A stretch of DNA of 64,000 nucleotides from Myxococcota bacterium (GCA_028278345.1 JANQEL010000290.1:37098-101097), one strand, 5' to 3'; shown: positions 43,244 to 53,863, counted from the stretch's first letter. Notes: generated from the sequence alone by a model not told the origin. Made by a program: numbers and translations.

Positions 43244-45217
43244 TTAGGGCGCAGCGTTCGCCGTCACGGTCGGCGGAGGCGCGGGAGTCGGCGGCGCGGT
43301 TTCACCTTCTTCTTCGCCCTGCCCTTCGACGGGATCTTCGATCGGCGCCTCGAGCGCGCGCTGCTTCTCGAAGTAGCGCGCCATCACCTTCTGCACGATG
43401 GGCGCGGCCACGGTGCCACCGCCCTCGCCCGCGTGTTCGACCAGGGCCACCACGACGATCTCGGGCGCCTCGGCCGGAGCGAACGCCGCGAAGAGCGCGT
43501 GGTCGCGATAGCGGATCGGGATCTCCTCGGGCTCCATGTCCTTCACGAGATCGAGACTCACCACCTGGGTCGTCCCGCTCTTGCCAGCCACCTGGATACC
43601 CGCGACGCGCGCGCGCCCACCCGTGCCCTCTTCGCCGTGCACCACATCGACCAGGCCTTCGGTCACGACCTTCAGGATCTCGCGCGAAACCGGCACGCGC
43701 GCGAACTCCTCGGGCGACTCCACCGAAATGAGCTCGCGATCCCAGGTCTCGTAGCGCTTGATCAGCTTGGGGCGCATGACGCGCCCGCCGTTCGCAATCG
43801 CGGCATAGGAGACCGCCAACTGGATCGGCGTCACCAGGTTGTAGCCCTGCCCGATCGCGGCGGAGACGGTCTCGCCCTTGATCCACTCTTCGCCCTTGGC
43901 GCGGAGCTTCCATTCCATCGTCGGGATCAGACCCGACTTCTCGGCCGCGAGATCGATCTTCGTCTGCTGCCCGAAGCCGAAGCCGCGCGCGTACTTCGCG
44001 ATGCGATCGATGCCGAGCCGCACGCCGAGGTCGTAGAAGTAGACGTCGCACGAGCCCTTGAGCGCCGCGTCCATGTTCACGTCGCCGTGACCGCCGCGCT
44101 TCCAGCAGCGATAGACCCGACGCCCGAGGCGGTAATGGCCGGGACAGAAGATCTCCTCTTCGCGGGTGATCTCCTTTTCCGCGAGCCCCGCCGCCGCAAC
44201 GACGGCCTTGTACGTCGAGCCCGGCGAGTACTCCCCCGACACCGCGCGATTGCGCAGCGGCTTCCACGGGTCGGAGACCAGCGCGTCCCAGGTCGCCGAA
44301 TCGATCCCCCCCGCGAATGCATTCGGGTCATAGGCGGGTATCGAAGCCAGGGCGAGGACGTCGCCATTGTTCGGATCGAGGGCGACGACGGCACCCATGT
44401 GATCGGGCTTTTCGGGATCGGTCGAGCGGAAGGCCTCTTCGGCGGCGCGCTGGAGATCCTTGTCGAGGGTGAGCACCACCCGGCCGCCGGGCACCGGCTT
44501 CAGTTCGTCGAGGAGTTCGATCTCGCGCCCGGCGACGTCGACCACCATGTTGCGGCCCCCCGCCTTGCCGCGCAGATGGCTCTCGAGCTTCGCCTCCAGA
44601 CCGAACTGGCCGACGACCTCGCCCTGCTCGTACCCCGCGAACTGGGGCAGCGCGAGTTGCCGCGTACCGATCTCGCCGATCGTGCCGAGCAGATGGGCGG
44701 CCGTGGCCCCGTCGACGTAGTCGCGCCGCGGCCCGATGTGGGTCACCACGCCGGGCAGCGCGTAGCGGTGGCTCTCCACCTGGGCAAAGCGCTCGTAGCC
44801 GAGATCGCCGCGCAGCAGGACGGGCTGGAAGCGCTTGCGCCCCCGCGGCTTGCCCACCCGCGTCGAGAGTTCCTGGGGTGCCTCGTCGAGGATCTGCCCG
44901 AGCGCACGGAAGGTCGCGTCGCCGCCGTGCAGTTCGTTGGGGATCACCTGGACGCGATAGGCCGGGCGTGTCGTCGCGAGGATGCGCCCATCGCGATCGA
45001 CGATGTCGCCGCGGGGCGCTTCGAGGCGGATCGTGCGCACGAAGTTCTGTTCCGAGCGACTGCGCAGGTCGGCGCCCTCGACGATCTGCAACTGGAAGAG
45101 ACGCACGGCGAAGATCACGAACGCCAGCACGATGCCGAAGGCGATCAGCCCAATGCGCCCTTCGGCGGCGTGGGGCCCGCCGGGTGAGAGTCGGCCGTCG
45201 CCGAGACCGCCCATCAT
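43244..45217 (-). CDS. mrdA: Penicillin-binding protein 2
   Basis: 657 aa class B PBP. An N-terminal membrane anchor (IGLIAFGIVLAFVIFAVRLFQLQI) and the pedestal with APRGDIVDRDGRILATTRPAYRV precede the transpeptidase domain. That domain has SxxK (EYSPGSTYKAVVA), SxN-equivalent (GSCDVYFYDLG) and KTG-equivalent (GKSGTTQV). It crosslinks peptidoglycan during elongation with RodA. The C-terminal 35 residues are Glu/Pro-rich (EDPVEGQGEEEGE then PPTPAPPP), a disordered tail. Confidence 0.96.
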   Translation of the reverse strand: MMGGLGDGRLSPGGPHAAEGRIGLIAFGIVLAFVIFAVRLFQLQIVEGADLRSRSEQNFVRTIRLEAPRGDIVDRDGRILATTRPAYRVQVIPNELHGGDATFRALGQILDEAPQELSTRVGKPRGRKRFQPVLLRGDLGYERFAQVESHRYALPGVVTHIGPRRDYVDGATAAHLLGTIGEIGTRQLALPQFAGYEQGEVVGQFGLEAKLESHLRGKAGGRNMVVDVAGREIELLDELKPVPGGRVVLTLDKDLQRAAEEAFRSTDPEKPDHMGAVVALDPNNGDVLALASIPAYDPNAFAGGIDSATWDALVSDPWKPLRNRAVSGEYSPGSTYKAVVAAAGLAEKEITREEEIFCPGHYRLGRRVYRCWKRGGHGDVNMDAALKGSCDVYFYDLGVRLGIDRIAKYARGFGFGQQTKIDLAAEKSGLIPTMEWKLRAKGEEWIKGETVSAAIGQGYNLVTPIQLAVSYAAIANGGRVMRPKLIKRYETWDRELISVESPEEFARVPVSREILKVVTEGLVDVVHGEEGTGGRARVAGIQVAGKSGTTQVVSLDLVKDMEPEEIPIRYRDHALFAAFAPAEAPEIVVVALVEHAGEGGGTVAAPIVQKVMARYFEKQRALEAPIEDPVEGQGEEEGETAPPTPAPPPTVTANAAP

Positions 45218-45804
45218 GACGCCGGCCTCCGCTCATCGAGTTCGATGCCGGGCCGGCTCGCTTCGCCGTCCACCCGCTCACCCACCCAGACCACCAGGGC
45301 CGACACCAGCGGCGCCAGGACGGCGTTCACCAACGCGTGGGGCAGCACATCTGTGAGAGCGCTCCAGATCGAGAATCCCGCCGACGAGGCCGACGAAAAG
45401 AACCCGAGCAGGATCATCAGCCCGATGGCGTTCAGGATCGTCATGCCCGCGGCGAAGAGCGCGAAGGTCGCCCCGCCGCGAAGATCCATCTGGCTGCGCG
45501 CCAATGCCGTGAGGGAAAACGAAAGCAATCGCAAGAGCGCGTGCACACCGAGGATCGCACTCGAAAGCAGATCCGCTGCGAAGCCGAGTGCCGTCGCCAC
45601 GAACATGCCGGGCGTGACCTCGAGCCAGTGCAAGCCAATCGCAAGAACCACGAGCAAGCCGAGGTCGGGACACAGCGAGCGCGGCAACACCATGGCAAGG
45701 CCACCTTGCACGCCGAGGGCGAGCAGGCCGAGCACGAACACGGCGATGACGCGCTTCAACTCCGTCTCCGATCCGCGCGCATCACGAAGCCGGCTCTGCT
45801 TCAT
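45214..45804 (-). CDS. mreD: Rod shape-determining membrane protein MreD
   Basis: 196 aa with about five or six membrane helices (VIAVFVLGLLALGVQGGLAMVLP, GLLVVLAIGLHWLEVTPGMFVATALGFAADLLSSAILGVHALL). The latter contains the conserved MreD pattern 'G.haG.lGF..GLl.D'. The assignment is supported chiefly by position between mreC and mrdA. Its stop overlaps the mrdA ATG by four bases and its start overlaps mreC by 23 bases. Confidence 0.88.
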   Translation of the reverse strand: MKQSRLRDARGSETELKRVIAVFVLGLLALGVQGGLAMVLPRSLCPDLGLLVVLAIGLHWLEVTPGMFVATALGFAADLLSSAILGVHALLRLLSFSLTALARSQMDLRGGATFALFAAGMTILNAIGLMILLGFFSSASSAGFSIWSALTDVLPHALVNAVLAPLVSALVVWVGERVDGEASRPGIELDERRPAS

Positions 45805-46714
45805 CGCGTCCGGCAGCCACGCTTGCGTTCGGTGCGTCGTCCACCTCGCTGCCGTCCTGGCTTCCGTAGAGCAGCTCCATCGTCGGCCCCTGATGGAACA
45901 TCACGAACACCTGCTCGAGGCGTTCGAAGTCGACGGCCGGCGTGAGCACGGCGGTTTGGATCAGGTCGCCACCGCGTTCGCGAAGCTCGCGCACCTCGCC
46001 GATGCGAAGGCCCTTGGGATAGATCGCATCGAGCCCCGAGGTGATGATCACATCACCGCTCTGCACGTCACCGTCGCGCGCGACGAATTCGAACTCGAGG
46101 GAATCACTTCCCGTTCCGCGTACCACGCCGCGGGTTCGACTGCGCTGCACCACGCCGTCGACCGCGCTCTGTCGGTCGAGCAACAACATCGCCTTGGCGG
46201 CGTGCCCCGAAGCGGCGGTCACGAGCCCGGCCACCCCGTTGTTGGTGACGATCGGATTGCCGGCCACGATGCCGTGCTCTTCACCGCGGTCGACCACCAC
46301 CGAACGGAACCAGAGCGAAATGTCGAGACCGACGACGCGCGCGGGCAACATCGGCACTTCGAAGTCGTCGCGCATCGCCGCGATGCGATCGAGGTGCCCA
46401 CTCGCCACGAGCGCTTCGCGGTACTGCAGGTTGATCTCTTCGAGTTCGGCGATGCGCTCCTTCAACTTCACGTTCTCGTCGGCGACGTAGACGAGGTCGA
46501 CGTAGTTGTTGATCACGTCGCGCACCGAGGTCGCAGGCACTGAAACCACGCGCTGCACCGGCGCCACCACTTCGATCACGAGCGCCTGCCACCAGGGCAA
46601 CTTGTGGCGCTGGGCTTCGAAGTCGCGCGTATCCCCCACCATCGCGATCGCCGCGACGAGCAGCAGGAAGACGAACCCGATGGGGGCGCTGAAGCGCTTC
46701 AGGAAGTCGATCAC
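45782..46714 (-). CDS. mreC: Rod shape-determining protein MreC
   Basis: 310 aa. A single N-terminal helix (FVFLLLVAAIAMVGDT) and a coiled-coil (YVDLVYVADENVKLKERIAELEEINLQYREALV) are followed by the beta-domain with VVGLDISLWFRSVVVDRGEEHGIVAGNPIVTNNGVAGLV, AMLLLDRQSAVDGVVQRSRTRGVVRG and VITSGLDAIYPKGLRIGEV. It links MreB to periplasmic PBP2. GTG 46714 with GGGAG eight bases upstream fits better than the ORF-track GTG 46729. Confidence 0.94.
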   Translation of the reverse strand: MIDFLKRFSAPIGFVFLLLVAAIAMVGDTRDFEAQRHKLPWWQALVIEVVAPVQRVVSVPATSVRDVINNYVDLVYVADENVKLKERIAELEEINLQYREALVASGHLDRIAAMRDDFEVPMLPARVVGLDISLWFRSVVVDRGEEHGIVAGNPIVTNNGVAGLVTAASGHAAKAMLLLDRQSAVDGVVQRSRTRGVVRGTGSDSLEFEFVARDGDVQSGDVIITSGLDAIYPKGLRIGEVRELRERGGDLIQTAVLTPAVDFERLEQVFVMFHQGPTMELLYGSQDGSEVDDAPNASVAAGRDEAEPAS

Positions 46715-46832
46715 GGGTGGACTCCCCACCCGCCGCAGGCGCTTCCTCGCCGGACAGAGGGCGCAAAAATCCCGTAAATCCGGCTAGATGCAGCCTGCCC
46801 GACGCCGCCGGGGCCGGCCTCTCCGCGCGGGA

Positions 46833-48265
<1,433 letters not shown>

Positions 48266-49792
48266 GTGCTCGACCGCATCCGCAAGGGCCAGCGCTGGCT
48301 GACCGCGATTTTCGTCTTCTCCATCGGCCTGGTCTTCGTCTTCTTTCTCGGACTGGGGGGCTCGACGCCCGGTGGCGGCCAGCGCGCGGCCACCGGCGAA
48401 GAGGTGGTCATTCTCGACGATGCCCGCATCCGGATGAACGACTACCTGCGCGTACGGAGACAACAGGAAGACCGCCTCCGTCAGTCACTGGGTGACCAGT
48501 TCGACGCCGACGCGATGTCGTCTTTCCTCGACGCGCAAGCGCTGCAGTCGGTGATCAACCAGGTCGTGCTCTCGCAATCGGCGATGGAACTCGGGCTGGT
48601 GGCCGGCCCGGACGAGGTGAAGGACTTCCTGCGAAACGATCCGGGCCTGCGCGACGAAGACGGTCGATTTGCCCAGGACGAATTCGATGCCCAGGTCAAG
48701 TGGGAGTGGGGCAGCCAGGCCGCCTTCCTGGAGGCCATGCAACGAGACCTTTTGCAGCAGAAATTGTTCGAATTGCTGATCTCCCAGGTCGAAATCAGCG
48801 AGGCCGAGGCCTTCCGGGCCGCCCGCTTCCGCACCGAGGAGGCGCGCATCGCCTTCGTGGCCCTGGGCGAAGCCACGCTGCCCGATTCGAAGAAGCCGGG
48901 CGAAGCCGAGGTGCAGCAGTACCTCGACGCGAACCGCGACACCGTGCAGGCGCGCTACGACGAGGCAATCGGACGCTTCGCCACCGCGGAGACGCGCAGC
49001 GTCAGCCACATCCTGCTGAAGAACGAGGGCGGAACCGCAGAGGACGCGGCGAAGAACCGTGAGCGCGCCGAGGCGATTCGCGCGCGCATCGTCGAGGGGG
49101 GTGAGGATTTCGCAGCCGTGGCCAGCGAGGTCTCGGACGACACGGCAACGAAGGAAAGCGGTGGGAGCCTGGGTGAGATCAGCCGCGGCGATACCGCACC
49201 CAACCTGGAAGCGGCGGCCTTCGCACTCGAAGTCGGTGGCGTGAGTGAGATCATCGAAGGCATCGAAGGTCTTCACATCCTGAAGGTCGATGGGAAGACC
49301 GAAGCCGGTCGCAAGCCCTTCGACGAGGTTGCGCTCGAACTCGCCGCCGAAGGTGCGGCAGTCGAAGCCGCGCGGGAGGTTGCAGACGCGCTGTCGAAGG
49401 CGATCCAGAGCGGCCAATCGCTGGAAGACGCAGCGCGCGAAGCCGACCTCACCCTCGAACGCACGGGCTTCTTCACGCGACGCCGCGATGGCTTCATTCC
49501 AGGGCTGAGCCGGCCTTCCGTCGATGTGCTGGCGACGGCCTTCACACTGAGCACCGAAGCACCCTCTTCATCGAAGGTCTTCGAGGTCGGTGACGAGTTG
49601 GTCTTGGTTCAACTGATCGATCGCCAGGATCCCGACCCAGCCACGCTGGCCAGCGCCGTCGAGTCCGCACGCGAAAATCTCGAGCTGCAACAGCAGAACA
49701 CGCTGATCCAGGCGTGGATCGACAGCCGCAAGGAACTCTACGAGAGCGAGCAGCGGCTGCAGATCAACTCGGCGGTCATCGCGGGGAGCTGA
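48266..49792 (+). CDS. ppiD: PpiD/SurA-like periplasmic peptidyl-prolyl isomerase
   Basis: 508 aa. A short cytoplasmic N-terminus and one helix (WLTAIFVFSIGLVFVFFLGLG), then a SurA_N-like helical region (VINQVVLSQSAMELGLVAGPDEVKDFLRNDPGLRDEDGRFAQDEFDAQVK). A parvulin-type PPIase domain follows (VSHILLKNEGG, AIRARIVEGGEDFAAVASEVSDD, SGGSLGEISRGDTAPNLEAAAFALEVGGVSEIIEGIEGLHILKV). It helps outer-membrane protein folding. GTG 48266 follows GAGGAGTTCCTC; the ORF-track start at 47957 is in the intergenic region. Confidence 0.88.
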   Translation: MLDRIRKGQRWLTAIFVFSIGLVFVFFLGLGGSTPGGGQRAATGEEVVILDDARIRMNDYLRVRRQQEDRLRQSLGDQFDADAMSSFLDAQALQSVINQVVLSQSAMELGLVAGPDEVKDFLRNDPGLRDEDGRFAQDEFDAQVKWEWGSQAAFLEAMQRDLLQQKLFELLISQVEISEAEAFRAARFRTEEARIAFVALGEATLPDSKKPGEAEVQQYLDANRDTVQARYDEAIGRFATAETRSVSHILLKNEGGTAEDAAKNRERAEAIRARIVEGGEDFAAVASEVSDDTATKESGGSLGEISRGDTAPNLEAAAFALEVGGVSEIIEGIEGLHILKVDGKTEAGRKPFDEVALELAAEGAAVEAAREVADALSKAIQSGQSLEDAAREADLTLERTGFFTRRRDGFIPGLSRPSVDVLATAFTLSTEAPSSSKVFEVGDELVLVQLIDRQDPDPATLASAVESARENLELQQQNTLIQAWIDSRKELYESEQRLQINSAVIAGS

Positions 49793-49805
49793 ACCGCGCG
49801 GGTGA

Positions 49806-50288
49806 CTAACCCTCGCCGCCCTCGTGAATCATCTCGGCGAGGTAGGCGGCCTTGCCGACTTCTTCGACGAGGTGTAGTTGCGCCTCGTGCCAGTCGACCG
49901 ACTCCTCTTCCTCCTTGAGGATGTTCTCGAGGAGTTCGCGGGTGCCATTGTCCGCGGCTTCGCGGCAGAGCGCGATCGCCTTGTTGAGGCGCTTCACGGC
50001 TTCGAGTTCCAGATCGAGATCCAGCTTGTGCTGTTCGACGGGGTCTTCACCGACGAGCACGGGCGAGAGCCGCTGCATGTTCGGCGTGCCATCGAGGAAG
50101 AGGATGCGGTCGATCACATCGTCCGCGTGCTTCATCTCTTCGATCGACTCCTCGCGCTTCTTGTGAGAGAGCCGGTGATAACCCCAATTGGCGCACATGC
50201 GGTGGTGGATGAAGTACTGGTTGATCGCCGTAAGCTCCGACGTCAGGACTTCATTGAGCGCCTCGATGACCCGGTCATCACCCTTCAT
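49806..50288 (-). CDS. bfr: Bacterioferritin
   Basis: 160 aa iron-storage cytochrome b1. Ferroxidase ligands are visible: Glu in LTSELTAINQYF, EEMKHADDVIDRI (Glu, heme-axial Met and His), DLELEAVKRLN, and EESVDWHEAQLHLVEEVG. It stores ferric iron in a 24-mer shell. bfd lies 86 bases upstream on the same strand, the usual partner that releases iron from Bfr. Confidence 0.96.
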   Translation of the reverse strand: MKGDDRVIEALNEVLTSELTAINQYFIHHRMCANWGYHRLSHKKREESIEEMKHADDVIDRILFLDGTPNMQRLSPVLVGEDPVEQHKLDLDLELEAVKRLNKAIALCREAADNGTRELLENILKEEEESVDWHEAQLHLVEEVGKAAYLAEMIHEGGEG

Positions 50289-50374
50289 GGTCTTCTCCGC
50301 TGAATGGAAGGTTCGAGCGGAGAGTAACCATGTCGAGCGCGAGAATCAGTGGCTGTCGCTCAGCGACGCGGGTA

Positions 50375-50593
50375 TCAGGAGTCGTTGGAACCCGATGTCA
50401 TATTCACTGCGTTGTTCGCAGCGTGTCGGCGAACGCTCTCGCCGTCGATCATGGACTCGATCGCCGGGCGGCATCCGCCACAGCGACCGCCTGCACCGCA
50501 GGCCTGTCGCACGTCGTCGGTCGTGGCGGCACCGTTGCGGATCGCGTTGCGAACCGCGCGGTCGGTGGCGCCTGTGCAGTGACACATCAACAC
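50375..50593 (-). CDS. bfd: Bacterioferritin-associated ferredoxin
   Basis: 72 aa. [2Fe-2S] cysteines in MLMCHCTGATDRAVRNAIRNGA and ACGAGGRCGGCRPAIESMI (CxC then CxxC). Bfd docks on Bfr and reduces the core so that iron is mobilised. GTG 50593 has GAGG eight bases upstream; ATG 50587 is an alternative. A Fur-like box lies 55 bases upstream and overlaps a plausible promoter, consistent with induction under iron limitation. Confidence 0.9.
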   Translation of the reverse strand: MLMCHCTGATDRAVRNAIRNGAATTDDVRQACGAGGRCGGCRPAIESMIDGESVRRHAANNAVNMTSGSNDS

Positions 50594-50648
50594 GAAAATG
50601 ACCTCGTCTGGAGTCCTCGAGCAAGCCCTATTCTGGCATTCCTAAAAC

Positions 50649-50669
50649 GAAAATCAATGTCGATTTCAT
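50649..50669. promoter_or_regulatory. Fur-like operator and promoter of bfd
   Basis: GAAAATCAATGTCGATTTCA (plus T) is an imperfect palindrome. It shares 17 of 21 bases with the element at 53960-53980 read on the opposite strand. On the minus strand a -35-like TTGATT overlaps it, with CAGAAT 16 bases downstream as a -10. It lies 56-76 bases upstream of bfd. Confidence 0.62.
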
Positions 50670-50780
50670 CGGATTCGACGAAAGCGAGCTTGAGATCGGA
50701 GGTGCCTGGCCTTCTCGAAGCCTTTGAAATTAAAGGGTTTATCGGAATACCTGCCGCCCCGTGGGCCTGCAGGCCGCCAG

Positions 50781-50951
50781 CTACTTCGTGAGGATCAGCC
50801 GGTCGTTCTTGGTCAGCCGGAGCGTGTAGACCTCACCGTCCAGGACGAGTCGCGCCATGCGCTTGTCCCCGAGGAACTCGCGCGCGTCCAGCACGCGGAC
50901 GGCCTCCTCCAGTTCGTTCGGCGCCGGCGGAATCGAGTGCTCACACGCCAT
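50781..50951 (-). CDS. hemP: Hemin uptake protein HemP (missed by ORF track)
   Basis: 56 aa, absent from the ORF list because it is short. It reads ...ELEEAVRVLDAREFLGDKRMARLVLDGEVYTLRLTKNDRLILTK, fitting the HemP pattern in which a central 'GeeYrLRlTrngKLILTK' block ends the protein. HemP is a small protein encoded beside heme receptors and needed for or accompanying heme uptake. ATG 50951 follows GAGGAGGAGCATCG. It overlaps the end of the DNRLRE gene by 11 bases and is the last gene of the receptor operon. Confidence 0.85.
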   Translation of the reverse strand: MACEHSIPPAPNELEEAVRVLDAREFLGDKRMARLVLDGEVYTLRLTKNDRLILTK

Positions 50952-51663
50952 CGATGCTCCTCCTCGGTCGGATTTCGAACAGCGCCAGGGATCCCAGCGC
51001 CAGCCCGAGCACGATGAGCCCGGCTGTCTGCAAACCGGGGACCTCGACGACCTCGACGGTTTCGATCACGAGGTTCGCCTTGAGCGATGCCGGTTCGGAA
51101 GCCTCGAAACTGTGCATCCCGATCACGCGCTCGGTCACGCTGGTGAGCACGAGACCGTTGTTCGGTGATGTGCCGGTCGTCCAGTCGGTCACGAGATCGG
51201 TGACGTCGTAGATCAGGGGGCCGAAGCCCGTGATGTTCGAAACGGTTCCGATCACCGGTCCGATGGTCGGACGATTCAGCCACGTGAGCGTCGTCTGATC
51301 CCAGCTCTGCGTCACCTGGTGCAGATCGACCGCTCCCGGGTCGGTGCTCGTGTCTCCGAACCCCGTGAAGTCGAATGCATAGGTGATGAAGAAGGTCGCG
51401 CTGTCGACGATGTGGCCCGAGGGAATCGTGCCGGGCGGCAGATCGAAGCGAATGTAGGTCTCGAATGCATGTTGGAGCATGTTCTCGTCTTCGGCGTCGA
51501 ACGCGTACAACGTCGGATTGTTGTATCGCGCAAGCGTCGGCACGAACGAGTACGGCGCCGTGTCTTCGCCGCTCTGGATCGTGATCGTGTCGGCCTGCGC
51601 GGTCGGTACCGCGAAAGCCGCGACAGCCAGCGTCGAGCAGAAGAACGATCGAAAGCGATTCAT
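50941..51663 (-). CDS. DNRLRE-domain secreted protein with sorting-type C-terminus
   Basis: 240 aa. Signal peptide (FRSFFCSTLAVAAFAVPTAQA). The body resembles DNRLRE repeats: TYIRFDLPPGTIPSGHIVDSATFFITYAFD, VTQSWDQTTLTWLNRP, YDVTDLVTDWTTGTSPNNGLVLTS. The C-terminus is VPGLQTAGLIVLGLALGSLALFEIRPRR, i.e. a short VP-G motif, one helix and a basic end, like PEP-CTERM or related sorting tags. It is probably displayed on the cell surface. ATG 51663 has GGAGGGTCCC upstream. It sits between the TonB receptor and hemP, so a heme/iron role is likely. Confidence 0.78.
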   Translation of the reverse strand: MNRFRSFFCSTLAVAAFAVPTAQADTITIQSGEDTAPYSFVPTLARYNNPTLYAFDAEDENMLQHAFETYIRFDLPPGTIPSGHIVDSATFFITYAFDFTGFGDTSTDPGAVDLHQVTQSWDQTTLTWLNRPTIGPVIGTVSNITGFGPLIYDVTDLVTDWTTGTSPNNGLVLTSVTERVIGMHSFEASEPASLKANLVIETVEVVEVPGLQTAGLIVLGLALGSLALFEIRPRRSIDGV

Positions 51664-51700
51664 GAGATGGGACCCTCCAGAAGCATCCTGAACGACGGAG

Positions 51701-53863
51701 TCAGAAGAACTCACCGCGCGCACCGACGAAGAACGTTCGGCCGCGCACGATGTAGGAATCGACGAAGCGGTTGTTCGTGACGTTGTAGACGTCCGCGAAG
51801 AAGGCGAAGCGATCGAGGATCGGCTGCATGATCCGCAGATCGAGGTTGACCGACGGATCCGAGCGCTCCCCGGTCGAGAAGCTGACGAGGCCGGTCCCGC
51901 TGCCTTCCTTGAGCGCGGAACTGCGCCATTGCGTTCGTGCGGTGAAGACGGTTTCGGTGATGGGGGCCGTCAGGGTCAAGCGCGTATTCACCACATGGTC
52001 GGGCTCGTTGGGCAGCTCCTCGAACAGCACGTTCGAGTCGCGCACCTTCGTCTGCATGCGCGTATACGAGAGGTCGAAGTCGATGTTCTCGTGGAGACTG
52101 AGGCCGACGCGAGCCTCGATCCCGCGTGTTCGCACCTTGTCGAGGTTGTCCTTGCGCAGGACGTTGCTGGGGGTCCCGCTCAGCTGTTCGTCGCACCACT
52201 CGAGCTGACCGAGGTTGCAGAGGAAGTCGTTCGGCGGGATCGGCACGACGTCGATCAGCAGCGTTTCGCCCTGATACGCCGAGCGGATGTGCTCGTCGAT
52301 GTCGTTGTGGAAACCGACGACCGAGAGCGTCACGCCCGGGTAGGGATCGACCTCGATCCCGACCCGGAACGCATCCGTCGTTTCTCGCCGAAGATCCTCG
52401 TTGCCGGCGAGGAAGTAGCCGCCACCGTTCTGGGGGGTCTCGGGTTGGAAGAGATCGCGCAGGCTCGGATAGCGGTAGTTGCGCCCCCATGAGAAGCGGA
52501 GGCGAAGCTCTTCCTGGCCACCCCACTGAAGGGGCGTGGCGAGTAGCGCAACCTGGGGAATCAGCTTGGCCGAGTAGCGGCTGTGGAGTTGGGCCCGCAC
52601 ACCGTATTCGGCCTGGAACCGTTCGCCGAGCCAGGTCTCCCCGATGAAGTAGAAGCCACCGAGTTCGTCGTTCTCATCCACCTTGCGCGTGCCGACCTGA
52701 GCGGCGATCTCGGCCTCGAGTTCGGACTCGTCGAGTTCGAGGGTATGCCGGCGAAGATCGGCTCCGACGGTCAGTGTGTTGGTCGTGATACCGAGGTCGA
52801 CATCGTGTTCGCCGCGCAGTTCGAGCTTGATTTCGTCGTCGACCAGCTCGAACTCACGACCGACCGTCGACTCCGTGGAGGAGCGGTAGTAGTTGACCGC
52901 CAGCGTCGCGAAGGTGTCGGGAGAGAGCTGCCAATCGGTGCCGACGCCTCCGAACCACCGCTCATTCTTGCGAAGCAGGTTGTTCTCGTCGGAGCCGAAG
53001 TCTTCGTCGCGCTTGCGCCAACCGAAACGCGCATCGAGGGTCAGCGCGCCGAATGGGATCCACGACGAGCGTCCATAGAGATCGATCGACTCGCGCAGGG
53101 AGTCTTCGTCGGGAGGTACGAAGACGTAGCCTTCGCGATCGCTCGGAGCGTCATAGCCGCCGAGCTTGTCGTAATCGATGGCGAGCACCGCACCTCGACC
53201 GTCGGCTCCGCCGCCGAGAGCGCCCTTGGCTTGTTCTGCCTTGTCGGCTCCGCCACCGAACTCGACGTTCAACGTCGGTTCGTACAGGGGAACCGGCTTC
53301 GAAATCAGGTTGACGACGCCACCGGCGGCTTCGGGGCCGTAGCGGAGCCCCTGTGGGCCGCGGAGGATCTCGACACGGTCGACGTTCGCGAGCGGGAAGT
53401 CGCGCAGATCGTTCACGCCACCGATCTCGCCGGCATAGCGCTGGCCATCGACCAGGATCGCGGTGTAGGTCGGAGGCAGTCCTTCGATCGAGACCGCGGC
53501 GACCTCGCCCTGGATGCGGTTCTGGACGCGGATCCCCGGCAGGTTTCGAACCAACCCCGCGGCGTCCACGGCCGGAAGCGTGTCGATCTCTTCGCGGCTG
53601 ATGACTTCGGTCTCGACGGCGACGGGCTCAAGACCGGGGCTCGAAGTCCGCTCACCTTCGATGCGCATGACCTCGATCGAGGGGTCGGGCACGGGCGGCT
53701 CGGAGGTTTCGCTTGCATCGATCTCGGGGGATTCGTCTTCCGCCCAGGCAGCGGATGGAGATGACGCCACGGGTGCGAGCAGTGCCGCAGCGAGCGCGCC
53801 GCACGCGATCGAACGATGGAGAGATGTCTCGAATAGCTGCCGGAACAAGGCCTCGAACCCCAC
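51701..53863 (-). CDS. TonB-dependent outer-membrane receptor (predicted heme/iron)
   Basis: 720 aa. Signal peptide (ACGALAAALLAPVASSPSAAWA), an acidic linker, then the plug domain (ISREEIDTLPAVDAAGLVRNLPGIRV, VSIEGLPPTYTAILVDGQRYAGEIGG, VDRVEILRGPQGLRYGPEAAGGVVNLIS). A 22-strand barrel ends in the aromatic GARGEFF. It imports a ligand with TonB energy. The heme/iron assignment is from context: hemP downstream, heme ABC operon divergent, Fur-like box in the shared promoter. Its GTG start is only three bases from GGAGG, so the start is uncertain by a few codons. Confidence 0.92.
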   Translation of the reverse strand: MGFEALFRQLFETSLHRSIACGALAAALLAPVASSPSAAWAEDESPEIDASETSEPPVPDPSIEVMRIEGERTSSPGLEPVAVETEVISREEIDTLPAVDAAGLVRNLPGIRVQNRIQGEVAAVSIEGLPPTYTAILVDGQRYAGEIGGVNDLRDFPLANVDRVEILRGPQGLRYGPEAAGGVVNLISKPVPLYEPTLNVEFGGGADKAEQAKGALGGGADGRGAVLAIDYDKLGGYDAPSDREGYVFVPPDEDSLRESIDLYGRSSWIPFGALTLDARFGWRKRDEDFGSDENNLLRKNERWFGGVGTDWQLSPDTFATLAVNYYRSSTESTVGREFELVDDEIKLELRGEHDVDLGITTNTLTVGADLRRHTLELDESELEAEIAAQVGTRKVDENDELGGFYFIGETWLGERFQAEYGVRAQLHSRYSAKLIPQVALLATPLQWGGQEELRLRFSWGRNYRYPSLRDLFQPETPQNGGGYFLAGNEDLRRETTDAFRVGIEVDPYPGVTLSVVGFHNDIDEHIRSAYQGETLLIDVVPIPPNDFLCNLGQLEWCDEQLSGTPSNVLRKDNLDKVRTRGIEARVGLSLHENIDFDLSYTRMQTKVRDSNVLFEELPNEPDHVVNTRLTLTAPITETVFTARTQWRSSALKEGSGTGLVSFSTGERSDPSVNLDLRIMQPILDRFAFFADVYNVTNNRFVDSYIVRGRTFFVGARGEFF

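Noticed and set aside
43217-45187. 656-aa plus-strand ORF
   Set aside because: Antisense to mrdA (PBP2), whose SxxK and KTG-type motifs are clear.
46770-46790. AAATCCCGTAAATCC tandem near the end of mreB
   Set aside because: Too short and imperfect to claim as a regulatory site or repeat.
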